Shown: positions 22,547 to 35,311, numbered from the stretch's first letter. The stretch: 64,000 bases of DNA from Rhyzopertha dominica (GCA_025024175.1 QCXZ01000045.1:1614649-1678648), one strand, 5' to 3'. Translations and numbers: made by a program. The notes: generated from the sequence alone by a model not told the origin.

Positions 22547-25500
22547 TTGTATGTACTCTCGGTTGCAATATTCATGCAACAGCATAAGGGGCAACCCCCT
22601 ACACTCTAAATTTAGTATCTTTTTCCACCAAACGATGGGGCAAGCACAGTATCCCTATTGAGCAACAATTTCCGGTTTTTATGCAACCCAACATTACCAC
22701 ATTTGAATATCTGCAGAGTTCAATGACAGGTAAGATCTNCCCTCGGATCTACCTGTTTTTACTATTACACCCAATACGAGTATAACCAGGCCAGCCCAAC
22801 CGGTGCGGTATAGCTAGGAATATGAAATTAGAGTTCCAAATGGACAGATACAACGCTCGTAGGTATAAAGGGTCGGCGTGAACGAAATTTAATAGCAATT
22901 ACCTTCATTTCTAAACTCTTTTTTTGAGGCATGCCTATTTAATAAACCGAAATATGTAAAAGGTTAAAGTTATTAAAACTTGAAACATTACTGTTATTAT
23001 TATATTATTGTTAAAATGATTCACTTAAACCACGGAATTGGTCCACTTAAGTCAATGAACCCGTTTTTCTTCTCTATTTTAAACTAAAGTCAACTTTGTT
23101 ATTTGAAACTACTTTTGTCATCGTAACAAAGTTGATTTTAGCTAATATCAAATTTTAAAAAATAAGCTTTTAGATACTTATATCGAATTGTGGTAAGTCA
23201 TTTATTTGGGTACTAAATTTCTCCACGTTTATAATTTTAGCACAGGTTTAATAATAATATATGAAAAGAGGACCGTGGTTGCAACTTCTCAATTTTTAAG
23301 GTTACTGAGAAGATGAGTTACAAATTACAATTAATGTGTGTATATACGTGTTCGTTGGGATATAACGACAGTAACCTAGTGTGATGTCACTAAACTCTGT
23401 TCTGCCTTGATGTGTTCAATAAATTAATTTAAATATCCTAATTTGGTTTATATATACAGCGGGGATATTTTGTCGCATAAGTAGAATTACTTCCATGCGG
23501 TTATGCAGGGCAACTTATATCTATTTTAACAATCTATATATCCAATAATTGAATATTTAGAAATTGCAGATATTTTTAAAAAATTTTAAAGTACCTAATG
23601 CTTCAAAATACAACAAATATGGTAAACAAAATGTAATAAAGTAAAAAAACAAATATATTTTCTCTAACCGCGTGTAAAATAATAGCGTAGAAAAACTTAT
23701 ACCACCATGAAAGTATTGCTTCGAATTGCATGTAGGTCATAGTATATGGCGTGGATGACTACATATAAAGCACATTATTTATAACAATTGCCGAAACTAC
23801 AGTACTGTAATATTGTAAACAATTTAACTGGAAGGTTTAATATATCGTTCAAATTATTAATGGATAGTATCAACGAATTTGCCATTATTATCGGCGGGAT
23901 AATTTTGTTTATGTCTAATAAGGATGTTTGTTGCATGTTTGCTAAGTAATTGTCCATATTTAACAGAATATTTATAGTTAGAAGGGAATAAGGTTTTTAG
24001 ATTGTTATTACATTCTGTTTTATAAACAGGAGGGATAAGTGGAGCTAAATTGAGGTGTATAAAAAACGTTTTCTATGTAAAACTTGCTGTATATAATCTT
24101 AGTCAAAATTTGAAAATTCCGAAAACAAAAATTCCCATTTACATCGTCATAATTGTACTACAGATGTGCTTAAGAAACCAAACTGGTGACTAATACGAAA
24201 TTTATTTTCTTGAAGAAAGGATGTGTTTTTGTTAATGTCATTTACTTGCAGTTTAAAATTATGTCTATAAAAATCCTATTAGGACTTTTTGATATTTATA
24301 CTTGTCAAGACGTTGTTAAGGTTACTCAAAAATTGCTCAGACCCTGTTATAACGCATATTTTAATGGTACCCGATTTAACAAAATGCAATTACTTGCCTG
24401 AAAAATTCCTTTTAAATGTGGTAAATTTTCAATCATTTGGGCTTTCGTTTAAAGTAAATTAATTCATAAATAATCTTTAAAAACACAGTTTTCAAATATT
24501 TTACAATACCACGAAAATCTGTAAGTGCAACGTGATATGCTCCAAATCCAGAAAACGTCGTTTAACATAGGCAATATAAATATATTTCCAATAAAGACAT
24601 AACCAATAAAATTCTCATATTTATATTTTAGATTTCAAATTTGTTGTGTGATATTTGCATAAAACATATATTACAAGCAGTAGTAGTGGAAGAGATGGTG
24701 AGTTTTGGTAGTGGTAGTGGTAGTGGTAGTGGTAGAAGCAGTGGTAGTGATAGTGGTATTATTATTTTATTAACTAAAGCAATACAGCATAATAATATGT
24801 TTTGTTTCAAAATAAAATAGAAAACAAAAGTGAAGTCCAGTAAAATGGGATTCAGTTAATGCTGCTCTTCAAAAAACGAATTTTACATTAAAAAAAACTA
24901 GTTTCATAAATGTCGATATAATGTACTAAACAAAATTAAATGTTTCAAAGAGATAGTTCCTATAAACAAACAAGAAGCGCCAAAGGAATGCTACGAAAAA
25001 CTCAAAATGAAAAAGTTTAGTAGTAGTTTAGTAGTTAGTAGTTATATTATCATTTTACACTCCCTTGTTCAACTTTCTGGTTGTCTCCTGTTGCCCTGCA
25101 AATATAATTTTAAAATGTATTGATTTTGCAGATTTGTACTGGAAATTTGATTATAAACGATGTGGATAATGTTCGATAGATTAATATACGTTTTCGAAAA
25201 AATGTCGGATCCATAATTTTTTATTGTTTGTCATAAGATGGACGCTGGAAGCATCACTCTTATAATAACAATATTTTTGTGGTGGTGAAAGTGTTTAAAA
25301 GCTACTCTTCCAAAATGTCATTATATTAAATAGGTTACAAGCGATTCCTAAAAACATTTTATTGTATTTTATCCGCTGTATGTCGTTTTGCTTGATGTAT
25401 TACCGTAAAAGTTTTTAGAAATTTTGTCAATATTCGATTATCAATTCTAGAAATTGTTAAAATAAATATAATTTGCTCTGCATAACCGGATCGTAGTAAT

Positions 25501-26308
25501 TCTACTTATTCGATAAAAACATGGCCGGTGTATACATATACCAGATTAGAGTACTTTAACGTGTCAATTTGTCAAACAATTATCAAGAACATTTACTTAT
25601 GTCACAACACGTATTTTCTTACAATTAATAGTAATTGGTAAACTCATCGCTCCTCTTTTTCAAATATTATTATTGCTTGTATGCTGAGGTAGTGCAGTTT
25701 AGTATAATATACCTGAAATAAATTAATAAACGACTTACTATCATTCGATGTGTCTAAAAATTAATGGGCCTTAAAGTAAGGTAATGTTTGGTTTAGATTC
25801 TCATTACAAAGATAATTTTAACTTAAAATAAAATAGAGAAGAAAAACTGCCCAATGACTTCAGCTGACAGATTCCACAGTGTTAAATGAATAGCAATAAT
25901 ATAACACTTCATAATGTTATTAACTTGCTCCATGTTTTACAAAAGAAAGTTGCTTATTGATATTAGATTTTGTTCACGCCGACGACGCGACGCCGACCCT
26001 TTATGCCTAAGAGCATTGTATCTGTCCATTTGGAACAATAATTCCATATTTCCAGCTACACCGCACCACCTAAGCTGGGCTGTTTATATTAAGTAGGTAG
26101 TCGTAAAAACAGGTAGATCCAAGGGTAGATCTTATTTGTCATTGAACTCTGCAGATATTCAAATGTTGGGTTGCATAAAATCGGGAATTGTTGCTCAATA
26201 AGGATACTGTACTTACCCCATCGTTTGGTGGAAAAAGGTACTAAATTTGGAGTGTAAAGGGTTGCTTGTTATGTTGTTGCATGAATATTGCAACTGATAG
26301 TACATATT
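22547..26308. repeat. Large inverted repeat, arms of about 520-560 bp around about 2.7 kb
   Basis: The left arm (about 22547-23110) contains ggttgcaatattcatgcaac, ccaccaaacgatgggg and tgcagagttcaatgaca. The right arm (about 25790-26308) contains the same blocks inverted and in mirrored order. The interior, 23110-25790, shows no coding sequence beyond chance frames. It could be a TIR-type DNA element that lost its gene, or an inverted duplication. Confidence 0.7.
24696..24760. repeat. GGTAGT microsatellite
   Basis: Imperfect tandem ggtagt/ggtagtgat units over about 65 bp within the large inverted repeat. An apparent Leu-Pro frame on the other strand is a by-product of the repeat. Confidence 0.85.
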
Positions 26309-26625
26309 ATGTTGCTTAGTATCTTTGTGGCCTCCTAGGATGTGATTGTAATAAGTGGACAAAATAATTATTTTATATTTCTCCAAATCTTCTAAGGTTA
26401 TATTGCCACAGTAAAATATTTTAACTCGAATAATGAATAATTGCTTAGCACTTAAGGTTCCCTTAGAAAATACCGGCAAACCGGTCATAAATTTGTCACA
26501 GGTGCACCAAACAGGCATTGCTTCAGTACCGGATTTAGCCCAGTTGCATAAGGGTTAACCATTTTATTATTTAATTCTGCTTAAATCCTAATAAACAGGT
26601 ACTGATACAGGTGGGAAAAGGGATA

Positions 26626-29131
26626 TACAGAGTTGCTACAAAGTAGCAGGATATTTCAGGTTCTGTTCGAGACCGATTTTTCTGAAATTGTGGGTAATTA
26701 AAATGCATTTTCTGGAATTCTTTCAACTCCATGTCAACTCTCGTTTCTGAGATATGGGCTCAAGTTGCATTTTTTTTAAATGGGAAGGGGGGTCAAAAGG
26801 TACAACACTGAAAAGTATATTTTTTCCTGATTTCAAAAATATATCACACTTGTACAATTTATTGCTTCTGAGTTGAGAAAAGAATAAATACAATAATTGA
26901 GCCTGACAATAAAGAACAAAAAGAATGAAAACAATTTTCTTTATCGCTAAAATGGACGAAAAAGCCAGGTATTACCATTTTCCTTGACTGGTGATAATTT
27001 TCTTCTAGTTTGCGAATCGGGTACCAAAAAAAAAATAACATGATTCCGTGAAAAATGCAGTATTTTTCAGATTTACATTACAGGAGATGCTCAAAATGTT
27101 TTCCATTTACTTCCTTACCTAGAGTAAAAGTTTTTTCTAATGTTCTTAGTAGCATATTTGAAAGTAACGGATTTTCAGATACCCTCACAGGAAAAAAATC
27201 AAACGGCGTCAGATCAGGGGAATGTGCTGGGCATTCTATCGCTTCGCCCCTACCAATCCATCTGTCTGGAAATATCGCATTCAAATACCCACGAACGTTG
27301 ATTGCAAAATGGCACGGTGCACCGTCTTGCTGAAACCATTTCTATTCAGAAGGACGTGCAGCATTTTCACGATTAGGGAACAGGCGAATAAGTTCTGGTA
27401 TAATGTGTTAGCGCGAGAATTGTAAATACTTGACCGCATTCAAATTCCATCGATGAAAAAAGGCCCAACAATGTGCTCACCGGTAATACAACACCAGACA
27501 TTCACTTTCTGAGGGTGTTGTGTGTGGACTTATTCCATCCAATGTGGATTTGTGTCCTACCAATATCTACAATTATGTCTATTCACATTACCATTGAGGC
27601 AAAAAGTTGCTTTATCAGAAAACATAATTCGAGGGTGAATGCTTTCAGCGTCCATAAATATAAGATAATATTTTGTCGGATAGATCGCTGTCTCTTGAAA
27701 ACACTGACAAAAAATTAATAGTCTGACGTTTCGACTACACCTGTTATCTTTGTCAAAGACGAAGAACCTCAAAATTTGCCTGACACAAGTTCAAACAAAA
27801 TTTTGAAAGTAAATAAACAAATCACCAAGGATGCGAGACGTCATAGAAACAACGTGCCAACCGGATAAAAAAGAAACCTAACGATGAAAAAGGAACTACC
27901 TACCTACTAGATATACATGAACTACTTGATAAAAGTTAACTACAGACTATTAATTTTTTGTCAGTGTTTTCAAGAGACAGCGATCTATCCGACAAAATAT
28001 TATCTTATAGAAAACATAATTGTTAAAAGCAAAATATCTAATTTTTGTTGTTAAATTTTGCACATAAGATGTTCGCTTACCAAATATCTAGTCGTTTTGA
28101 ACATTATATAGTAAAATAAACAAACCTAGTGAGTGTGCATACGATTTCGCTGTGTGCTACTTCCAATTGATCTACCGCTTCATCAAACCCGTAGCGTTCG
28201 CAGCACTGTACCTAAGGTAAGCGTACATACATCTTTTTCTTTTCCCTGATTCCACAAACGAAACCAGCACCTCATTTACTTTCTAAATTTCATAACAATA
28301 ATTCAATTTAAAATATTTCTATCTTCACCTATCATGTTCATGGCGGTTTCACAAAATTCTATCCTAAGATCGAAATCATCTTTGCTCAGTTTTTGTAATA
28401 AGTAAATTTTGTATGTATTTTCTGAACAGATCTTCTGCTAATATGTTGAGTGAGAGCATGCTGTTGCACGGAACACTTGGGATTCTCTTGCACATCTAAA
28501 AGGACATTCAAGCTACTTTCCTCACTTGTAGAACCTTTGGACGTCCTGGTTTTTGATGATTTTTAACACCGCCGGTTTCGTCAAAACATTGCAATAACTG
28601 TTGATCTGGCAATTGGTTCACGATCTTCATGAATTGCTTTGTAGAGTGCAACTACTTCCAAATAACTTCGCTTTCTATCTCCATAACCAGTCATCATCAA
28701 AGATGCGATCATATTCAGTTAACAGAGGTATTGCGATTGCAAATACCAAAGTGAATGTCACGAGGATAATGAAGACACCAGGAATTTTTGTTCTTCCTGA
28801 GCGATAACGAATATGGTTTTTATCCCGAAGTTTTTTGCAAGATCCAAGTTTGTTAACACACTTTTCTCAATCAGAGACAATAAATTGTACAAGTGTGATA
28901 CATTTTTGAAATCAGAAAAAATATCTTTTTCATTGATGTGACTTTTGACCCCCCTTCCCATTTAAAAAAATGCAACTTGCGCCCATATCTCAGAAACGAG
29001 AGTGACACGGAGTTGAAAAAATTCCAGAAAATGCATTGCAATTACCCACAGGCCCATGTAGAATTTCAGAAAAATCGGTTGAACAGAACCTGAAATATCC
29101 TGCTGGTTCCATTCTTTGTAGTGACCCTGTA
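26626..29131 (-). mobile_element. 2.5-kb mariner-superfamily transposon with decayed transposase
   Basis: Inverted ends tacagagttgctacaaagta (26626) and, at 29131, the complement of tacagggtcactacaaag, pairing for well over 100 bp. The transposase is on the minus strand. Catalytic region 1 reads IMFSDKATFCLNGNVNRHN (27560-27640). The third-Asp region is IECPAHSPDLTPFDFF and the C-terminus KHFEHLL near 27078. N-terminal pieces lie at 28440-28620. Frameshifts, a hairpin insertion (27657-28013) and about 190 extra bases near 28630-28825 make it inactive. The 1-491 copy belongs to the same family. Confidence 0.88.
27657..28013. repeat. Hairpin insertion: 65-bp inverted arms inside the transposon
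   Basis: The bases gatagatcgctgtctcttg and neighbours (27657-27721) are repeated exactly inverted at 27949-28013, around a 227-bp loop. The left arm is itself transposase coding sequence, so the right arm is an inverted duplication of it. The loop shares gcgagacgtcatagaaa with the MITE at 60473-60660 and holds a hammerhead-like but mutated motif (27721-27760). Confidence 0.85.
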
Positions 29132-29755
29132 TGTAACATATATGATTACAATTCATATCTAAAACTATTCTATATGGTAGCACATCACTTTTTGCAAATA
29201 GAATGATAATTTCCACTAAAGGACTGGAACGGTTTGTAGACGACCCCAATTATGCAAATTTATGGTAGCGGCACATGTCTGCAGTAAACCCATTGTGAGA
29301 GCAATTGATTTTTACAGAAATGGAGCCCAAATATAACCTTATACAAATTGCAAGACTGAGGTACCATTTTTGCAGTGACAAAAAATGCTGTTAATAATAC
29401 ATATCTGAGTAATTATTTTAATAGACAAAAGAAAATGGTCACTTCAATAATACTCTTGAAAAATCACCCCCACTGATTGGTAATACTAGTAACACTGGAG
29501 GGTTGCTATTTTTTTAATACACTTTATCGAACTACATTAGCCTAATTTTTTCCAATTTTTGTCACTGATAATTTTAGAGAATAAAATGCTAAAGGACGTA
29601 GAATTAAGGTCTGAAATTAGATGTGCGACTTATACTCTTAATCAGGAACATTATACGTTAATTTGAGCCAAAATCCGGTGGGGGCACTTTTCACCCTCTT
29701 TCGCTTTATGGGTATCATATGTCACCTGTCAAACTGTCACAATGGCCTGTTTTAG

Positions 29756-30103
29756 TTGATCTAGACGGCCTTTCGAAATCCCTCTCCTTGCAAGGGAACG
29801 ACTCGGAAATAAGGAACGTCACCATCACGTATACACTATGGATAGGACCAAACATAACAGAGAACATGACAATAACTATTGTTGCCCCACGTAACACTTC
29901 ATTTTATAACATCATGCAGATGGCTATGGAAATGGACCCCAGATTTACTTTTGAAGCTTCTGAGTGGCCAAACGGGCATTACGTACACACGTTGGCAGGA
30001 TATAAAGAAGAACCTATGGGCTACTATTATTGGCTGTTATACCGCCTACCTGAAATACCAGATCCATCTGCTCCTCCTGCGAACCAGTTGGTCGCCCCTG
30101 TTG
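29756..30103 (+). CDS. CG3556: CG3556-like protein, exon 6 (DUF4430-type domain)
   Basis: Acceptor GTTTTAG ending at 29755. The exon encodes VDLDGLSKSLSLQGND, then NVTITYTLWIGPNITEN, a run with several N-glycosylation sequons (NVT, NIT, NMT, NTS), MAMEMDPRFTFEASEWPNG and EPMGYYYWLLYRLPEIPD, ending at APV plus one base (GTAAGA donor). The strand-rich ending around the Trp-Pro-Asn-Gly motif is the C-terminal DUF4430-like domain shared with transcobalamin-type proteins. An extra small exon between 21213 and 29755 cannot be excluded, though phases join directly. Confidence 0.92.
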
Positions 30104-30139
30104 GTAAGACCGCAATCTATTTTAGCTATCTGCTCACCT

Positions 30140-31510
30140 GTACAGGGTGTCTCATTAGATGACATTTTTCAGCAACTTCTTTATCATTCGCAAACTCTAC
30201 CTTATTTTCAAAACTCTGTAACCTAAATAAATTAGATTTTAACATCATTTTTATAAAAAAATTTGTAGATGACCTTATTTTAATAATACCTACAGGGCGC
30301 ATAGACAAAATAAAATCCACTTTTAATACATGTAATCGACATACAAAATTTACTGTAGAAAGGGAAGTTGACGGAGGAGTACCTTTTTTAGATACTACGG
30401 TCATAAGAAATAAGAGCAAAATTAAAAAATTAAATTAAATTTTATTAAACCGATGAAAAAAATAATTCAAATAATATCACATCTAAATTATTTAAACAAA
30501 AATTTAAAGAAATTACAAAATTTATTATTAAAAAATAAATATCCTAAGCGTCTTGTTAATAAAATACTGTTTTCAACTCCAAATAACCAAATGAAGTTAC
30601 AAATATAAGACGACTTAATGAATGTGAAGATATTGAAGAAAATCTCAAAATAATAGACCAAGATTCAAGAATGAATGAATTACAGAAATTTGGGTCTCTT
30701 CCTAATATAACAGGACTTACAACAAAATTAATAAGTTTTTATATTGAAAATATTAAAATTGCAATTAAATGTGTATAATTTATTTAGTAAACTAAAAAAG
30801 CAAAAACTCAAAAAAAATTATGTCAAATGTTGTTTATTCATTAAAATGTGAAACTTGTGATAACACATATGTAGGGCATACATCCCAATGGTTGAAAACA
30901 GAATATCTCTACACAAGAGTGATGTTAATAATAAAAGAGACAGGTGTGCTCTAACAGCACATATTGTAAATAACAACCATTCTATCTGTTGGGAAAATGT
31001 AAATATTTTGGAAATTGAGCAAAATTATAATAAAAAGTTATTTTTGGAAATGTATCATATAAATAAAATTAAAAATCCTATAAATAAAAAATCGAACACT
31101 CAAAATTTAAGTAATATATATACATACTTGTTATCACAGATTTATATCTTTTAAAATTTAAAGTTGCTTATTTATTTAAATGAAATACAAAATTAAATGC
31201 GAATTTATAACAAATGTTGTTTTAGTGACTATTTAAAATTAACAGTTGGTCATATTGTTAGTGGTAGTATTGGTTGGCGGTTTTGAAATTTGAATTTGAA
31301 TTTGACAATACGTCTTATTATATAATTTCATACAGAATTTTCCATAATTATAGAAGAATAATGTTAAAATAACTACCACTAGATAATCTCAAATTTCCTG
31401 TAAGTAACACCATTCTATTTATTAATAGTAGGTAACTTTGTCTTGTATTATATTGTAGTTGTCCTGATGAAGATCTAAATTAAAGATCGAAAGCTTGACT
31501 TTGGATAAAA
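30140..31510 (+). mobile_element. Penelope-like element, 3' part
   Basis: Degraded plus-strand element. Reverse-transcriptase pieces: FVDDLILIIPTGRIDKI, KFTVEREVDGGVPFLDTT. Further down is the GIY-YIG endonuclease: VVYSLKCETCDNTYVGH, then RISLHKSDVNNKRDRCALTA and NNNHSICWENVNILE. Penelope-like elements uniquely pair such a reverse transcriptase with GIY-YIG. Stops and frameshifts abound. The 3' tail holds a hammerhead-ribozyme-like motif at 31461-31499. It lies in the last intron of the CG3556-like gene, starting 37 bp after the exon-6 donor. Confidence 0.85.
31461..31499 (+). ncRNA. Hammerhead ribozyme-like motif in the Penelope tail
   Basis: Order of parts: GTC (stem I), core CTGATGA (31464-31470), one extra A, GATCT paired with AGATC (stem II), core GAAA (31489-31492), self-complementary AGCT (stem III as a dimer), T at the predicted cleavage position, and GAC, which pairs with the opening GTC. 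All conserved core bases are present. Penelope-like elements are known to carry hammerheads with minimal stem III. Activity is not shown by sequence alone. The minus-strand motif at 49518-49558 has the same layout. Confidence 0.7.
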
Positions 31511-31581
31511 GAGTGTTCTTAATTGAATAAAAAAGGTCGAATAGCCCCAAAATATAAAAAGTTAATATTTTTATCTATACA

Positions 31582-31655
31582 GGATGTTCCACTTTTGCTG
31601 CATCATATCCAACTTATTTTATTTTAAATAGAACACCCTGTATATTATTGCATTT
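31582..31655. repeat. 74-bp MITE
   Basis: Starts tacaggatgttccactttt and ends aatagaacaccctgta, inverted ends of about 14 bp. A related copy in the opposite orientation is at 35243-35311. Confidence 0.65.
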
Positions 31656-31784
31656 TTGAATTTCATGTCAAAAATTAAAGGCTACTAGTGCAACAACCCA
31701 TGAAATTTGTTGTATTTTCTACCATTTTGGTCATATTTCAAATAATGGGCGATCATTAAAAATACGGGTCAAGTACGCCAATGT

Positions 31785-34190
31785 TTTTATGAATAATTCT
31801 AACAGAATCCTTGAACTAGTGTTTTCGAATTTAGCTCCCTGTACTGTAGACAAACCAGCCTCGCAGTTGGTTGCTGAAGATAAGCATAATCCTGCTCTGG
31901 ATGTGACTGTCTCGTGTATACCAATATCCTCTCATAACATTGAAATGGAGATCACTACTGCCTTTAACTTAAAATAAGCTAACTATTTGAAATTATATAG
32001 ATAGTTCTTTTCTAGATATTGATTGGTCTTTTCTTAACAACAATATATATATAAATCAGCTCTTCATGACTTGCAGGCTCATGGCTTGTCCTACGATCTG
32101 TTTCCTGCCTTTGTCTTCCAATTCGTAATTCCCAGTCTTTCAACATCTTCCACTACACACTCTATCCATTTTTCTTTGGCCTTCCACATTGTTTTTTTGG
32201 TAATCTTCCAGGACCCATTCTGTACATATGACCAAGCCACTTTATTCGTTGTGTCATCACATATTGGATAATAGTAGGGCTAGCAAACAATTCATACAAT
32301 TCTTGGTTAGTCCTTCTTCTGTATTGTTCGTTTTCTTTTATACCCCCATATATTTTCCTTAGCACCTTTCTTTCCCATATAGCCAACCTATTCTGATCCT
32401 CCTCTCTTAGTATCCATGTTTCACATGCATATGTCACTACTGGATGTACTATTGTAGTGTATATCTTCTCCTTTGTTTTCCGAGTAATGTTCTTATCTCG
32501 AAATAAGTTGTGTAGTGCATTTAGGCTTCTATTACCTGCATTTATTCTCCTTTCTTTCAAATATGTACGCTTGTTCTATTTTTACTTTCAGTTCTTCCTC
32601 CTCCCCATGGTCTTCCTGGTAGTCATGTATTTCATTTTTCCTTCGTTTATTGAGAGCCCATACTCTGCTGCCACACTGCCCAGCTTTCCTACTATGTTTT
32701 TAAGTTCTTCTTTTGTTCGTGCCAGCAGCGCCACATCATCAACATAAGCTATGCACTGGTGTGATTTCTTTGTTATGAGCCGATCTGTATTAATGTTGCT
32801 ATCTCTTATTATCCTTTCCAACACAATGTTAAACAAGACCGCAGAAAGAGGATCTCCCTGTTTTAATCCACCACTGACTGTAAATTCCTTTGAAGTTATA
32901 CCATTTACATTAACCGCATATGTTGTATCTTTCAGGATCATTTGCACCAGTTTCCCTAATTGTTGTGGTATTTTTAAGTATTTCGTTGCCTCATACAGTT
33001 TCTCTCTGTTTACACTATCAAAAGCTTGTTTAAAATCAATGAAGGCTATGTGCAATTGCACTCCACCCTCTTTGCATAATGCCATTAATATGTCTTAAAG
33101 TAAAAATTTGATCCACTGTAGATCTGCCCGTTCTGAATTTCCCTTGATATTCTCCTATAGAAGCTTCGACGCTATCTTTCATTCATTTAGTTAATATTTT
33201 CGCAGATATCTTATACACACTGCTTAACAGTGCTATACCATGATAACTGCTTGTCACCTTTTTTGTATATGGGGCAGATTAGAGCTTTTCCCCATTCTTT
33301 CGGCATTTCACATTTTTCCTAAATTCTTAATACAAGTGTGCTTAACAACAATAGTGATGCGAATTTGGCTCGTGATGCTTCTCATGATCCACTGTACAGA
33401 GTAACTGAGATTTATATTCCAAAATACAATACTTCTTGTTCTTGGTGTCAAACCCACTCTGGTTCTCCCCTGAGATTATGACATGTGTAGGTATATAAAA
33501 TATTCCGATCTGGGTATTATTTGGAACTGTTCAAGGAATATTGTTCCAAAATAAAAAACTTATTAGTTATTATCTAAAATTGAAAATTACCGTCTTATAT
33601 CCCTTATCTGTAATTTTGTGAAAATCTTTGAGGGCATTATTTACAAGAATATTTATTTATGTATCAATGAATACACTTGTTAAAATTAATCACTTTATCA
33701 TCCTATCTAAATTAGAAGGGTTTAGTTTTTTTTCTTATCTGATATACCCTTTTCAATCTTTCGTTTTGGGCAGAGAAAATAGAGTATGTTATGCCAACTT
33801 TATTTCAAATCCTTTCCTCCCCACCTCCGGTGTTCCTCTGGAATCTAACTTAGGTCCACTACTATTTCTCGTTTATATCAATGATTAGCTTATCTCATTC
33901 ATAAACCAGAACCTAATGTTTGCTGATAATCTATAATTATTTTCCAATATAATGAATTTCAATGATTGTATCATGTTACAGAATAATCACATTGAATCTA
34001 AATATTTCTAAATGTTTCATGCTCTTTTTCACTCACAAATATATTACACTTAAGCATTATTATGAAATAAATGATACTATTTTGAAAAGAGTGGATGAGT
34101 TTAAGGATCTTGGTGTAGTCATTTCAGTTCGTTCAATTTTTATTTTTTTGTCAACCATAAAAGTCTTAAAATTTACATCTACGATGTAAA
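31785..34190 (+). mobile_element. LINE E: jockey-like element interrupted by an RTE-type LINE
   Basis: Plus-strand fragments on both sides of 32056-33340 belong together. Left: RILELVFSNLAPCTVDKP and AEDKHNPALDV, the end of an endonuclease domain. Right: a linker with IPKYNTSCSWC (about 33415), reverse-transcriptase pieces NFVKIFEG, GVPLESNLGPLLFLVYIND, LMFADN and ISKCFMLFF, then RVDEFKDLGVVI. Frame breaks are common. The C-terminal part below about 34190 is not clear, though scattered pieces may extend towards 35170. Confidence 0.7.
32056..33340 (-). mobile_element. LINE F: RTE-type reverse transcriptase, 5'-truncated
   Basis: The minus strand reads, from 33300 downward, ICPIYKK, then FRTGRSTVDQIFTL, IAFIDFKQAFDSVNREKL, SGGLKQGDPLSAVLFN and IAYVDDVALLART (catalytic Asp pair), to MKYMTTRK. 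After a frame change it continues with NALHNLFRDKNITRKTK, VTYACETWILREEDQNRL, KVLRKIYG and IKWLGHMYRM. These phrases are typical of RTE-like LINEs. The endonuclease is lacking. It lies inside LINE E in the opposite orientation. Confidence 0.88.
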
Positions 34191-35242
34191 ATAAAAAAGT
34201 TAACTGTAGTAGACTGTTTCGTGAACGTGATATATCTCAAAAACAAATGACTAGGGTAGTGGTTGATCTATTAAAAATAACAAACTTGTAATTTACATTT
34301 ATCTCGATCAGTTGATGTACAATGTTTTTTTTTGTAAGCACCACTAAATTCTCAAACATTCATAAAACTTCCCAAGTAAAACCACTAGTCTACAACATCA
34401 ATAAAAAAGTTAGCTGTTGTAGACTGTTAACCATGAATGCCCTCTACGGGCCTACAAGGATCATGACTTTTTCGGCTATTCTTCTCCATTCTTGTCGGTC
34501 TTCCAATTTCCTCAACATTACGAAACACTACCAAATCATTTTTTAACAAATTGCTAGTGATTCTTCGGTTGCTAAGAGCGAGAAGTCTTAAAAATTGTCA
34601 TTTCTTAGATTACTACACCGATTCCTTTTTTCCTGGTCAGAAGGTGTAAGATCCCATTTCGTGGAATCATCTAATCAACCAACTTATCCTAGAAATATTT
34701 CTCCCTAATACTGTAGCAACATAATTCTTCATCCAACAGAGTTGTTAATTGTACTGCTTCCTCCACAGATAAATTTCTCTAGGGATCCAGTGTTTAGCTT
34801 AGATATAGTCGATTACAAAAATTACCTTAATACCTTGTCAAAATCACTAGTTTCTGAGTAGATTTGACCTCAATTTTGATTAGAAGTGACTGACTGTTGT
34901 TTACAATAATTTTAAAACAAAGTTATCATTACTTCTGAATTTTTTCAAAATAATTTCCAGCAGTTTAAAAACACCATTACATTTAAACAAATTAGGTTAT
35001 CCATGATTGAAAATTGCAAAATTCAAACTCACTTATTAGAAAAATGTTTCAGCGAATCCAAAATGTTTAATAATACTTCCATGGTTTAATACAGTTATTA
35101 AGAATCTTTTCATACCCTATATACATAAATGTAAAAATTTTCAAAAAATTCAAATATGTCTGAAACAGTACAAAATAGAGCACAAACATGTTATTAATAA
35201 TGCAGCCTTTATTTTTGATAAGGAATTTAAAAATGCAATAAT

Positions 35243-35311
35243 ATACAGGGGTGTTCTATTTAAAATAAAACATTGGGGGGTGGTGCAGTAAAACTGGAAC
35301 AGCCTGTATAA
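35243..35311. repeat. 69-bp MITE, inverted relative to 31582-31655
   Basis: Starts tacaggggtgttctatttaa and ends ctggaacagcctgta. The ends pair with one another and match the 31582-31655 copy in the opposite direction. Confidence 0.6.

Noticed and set aside
24628..24810. Leu/Pro-repeat protein on the minus strand
   Set aside because: It is the translation of a GGTAGT microsatellite.
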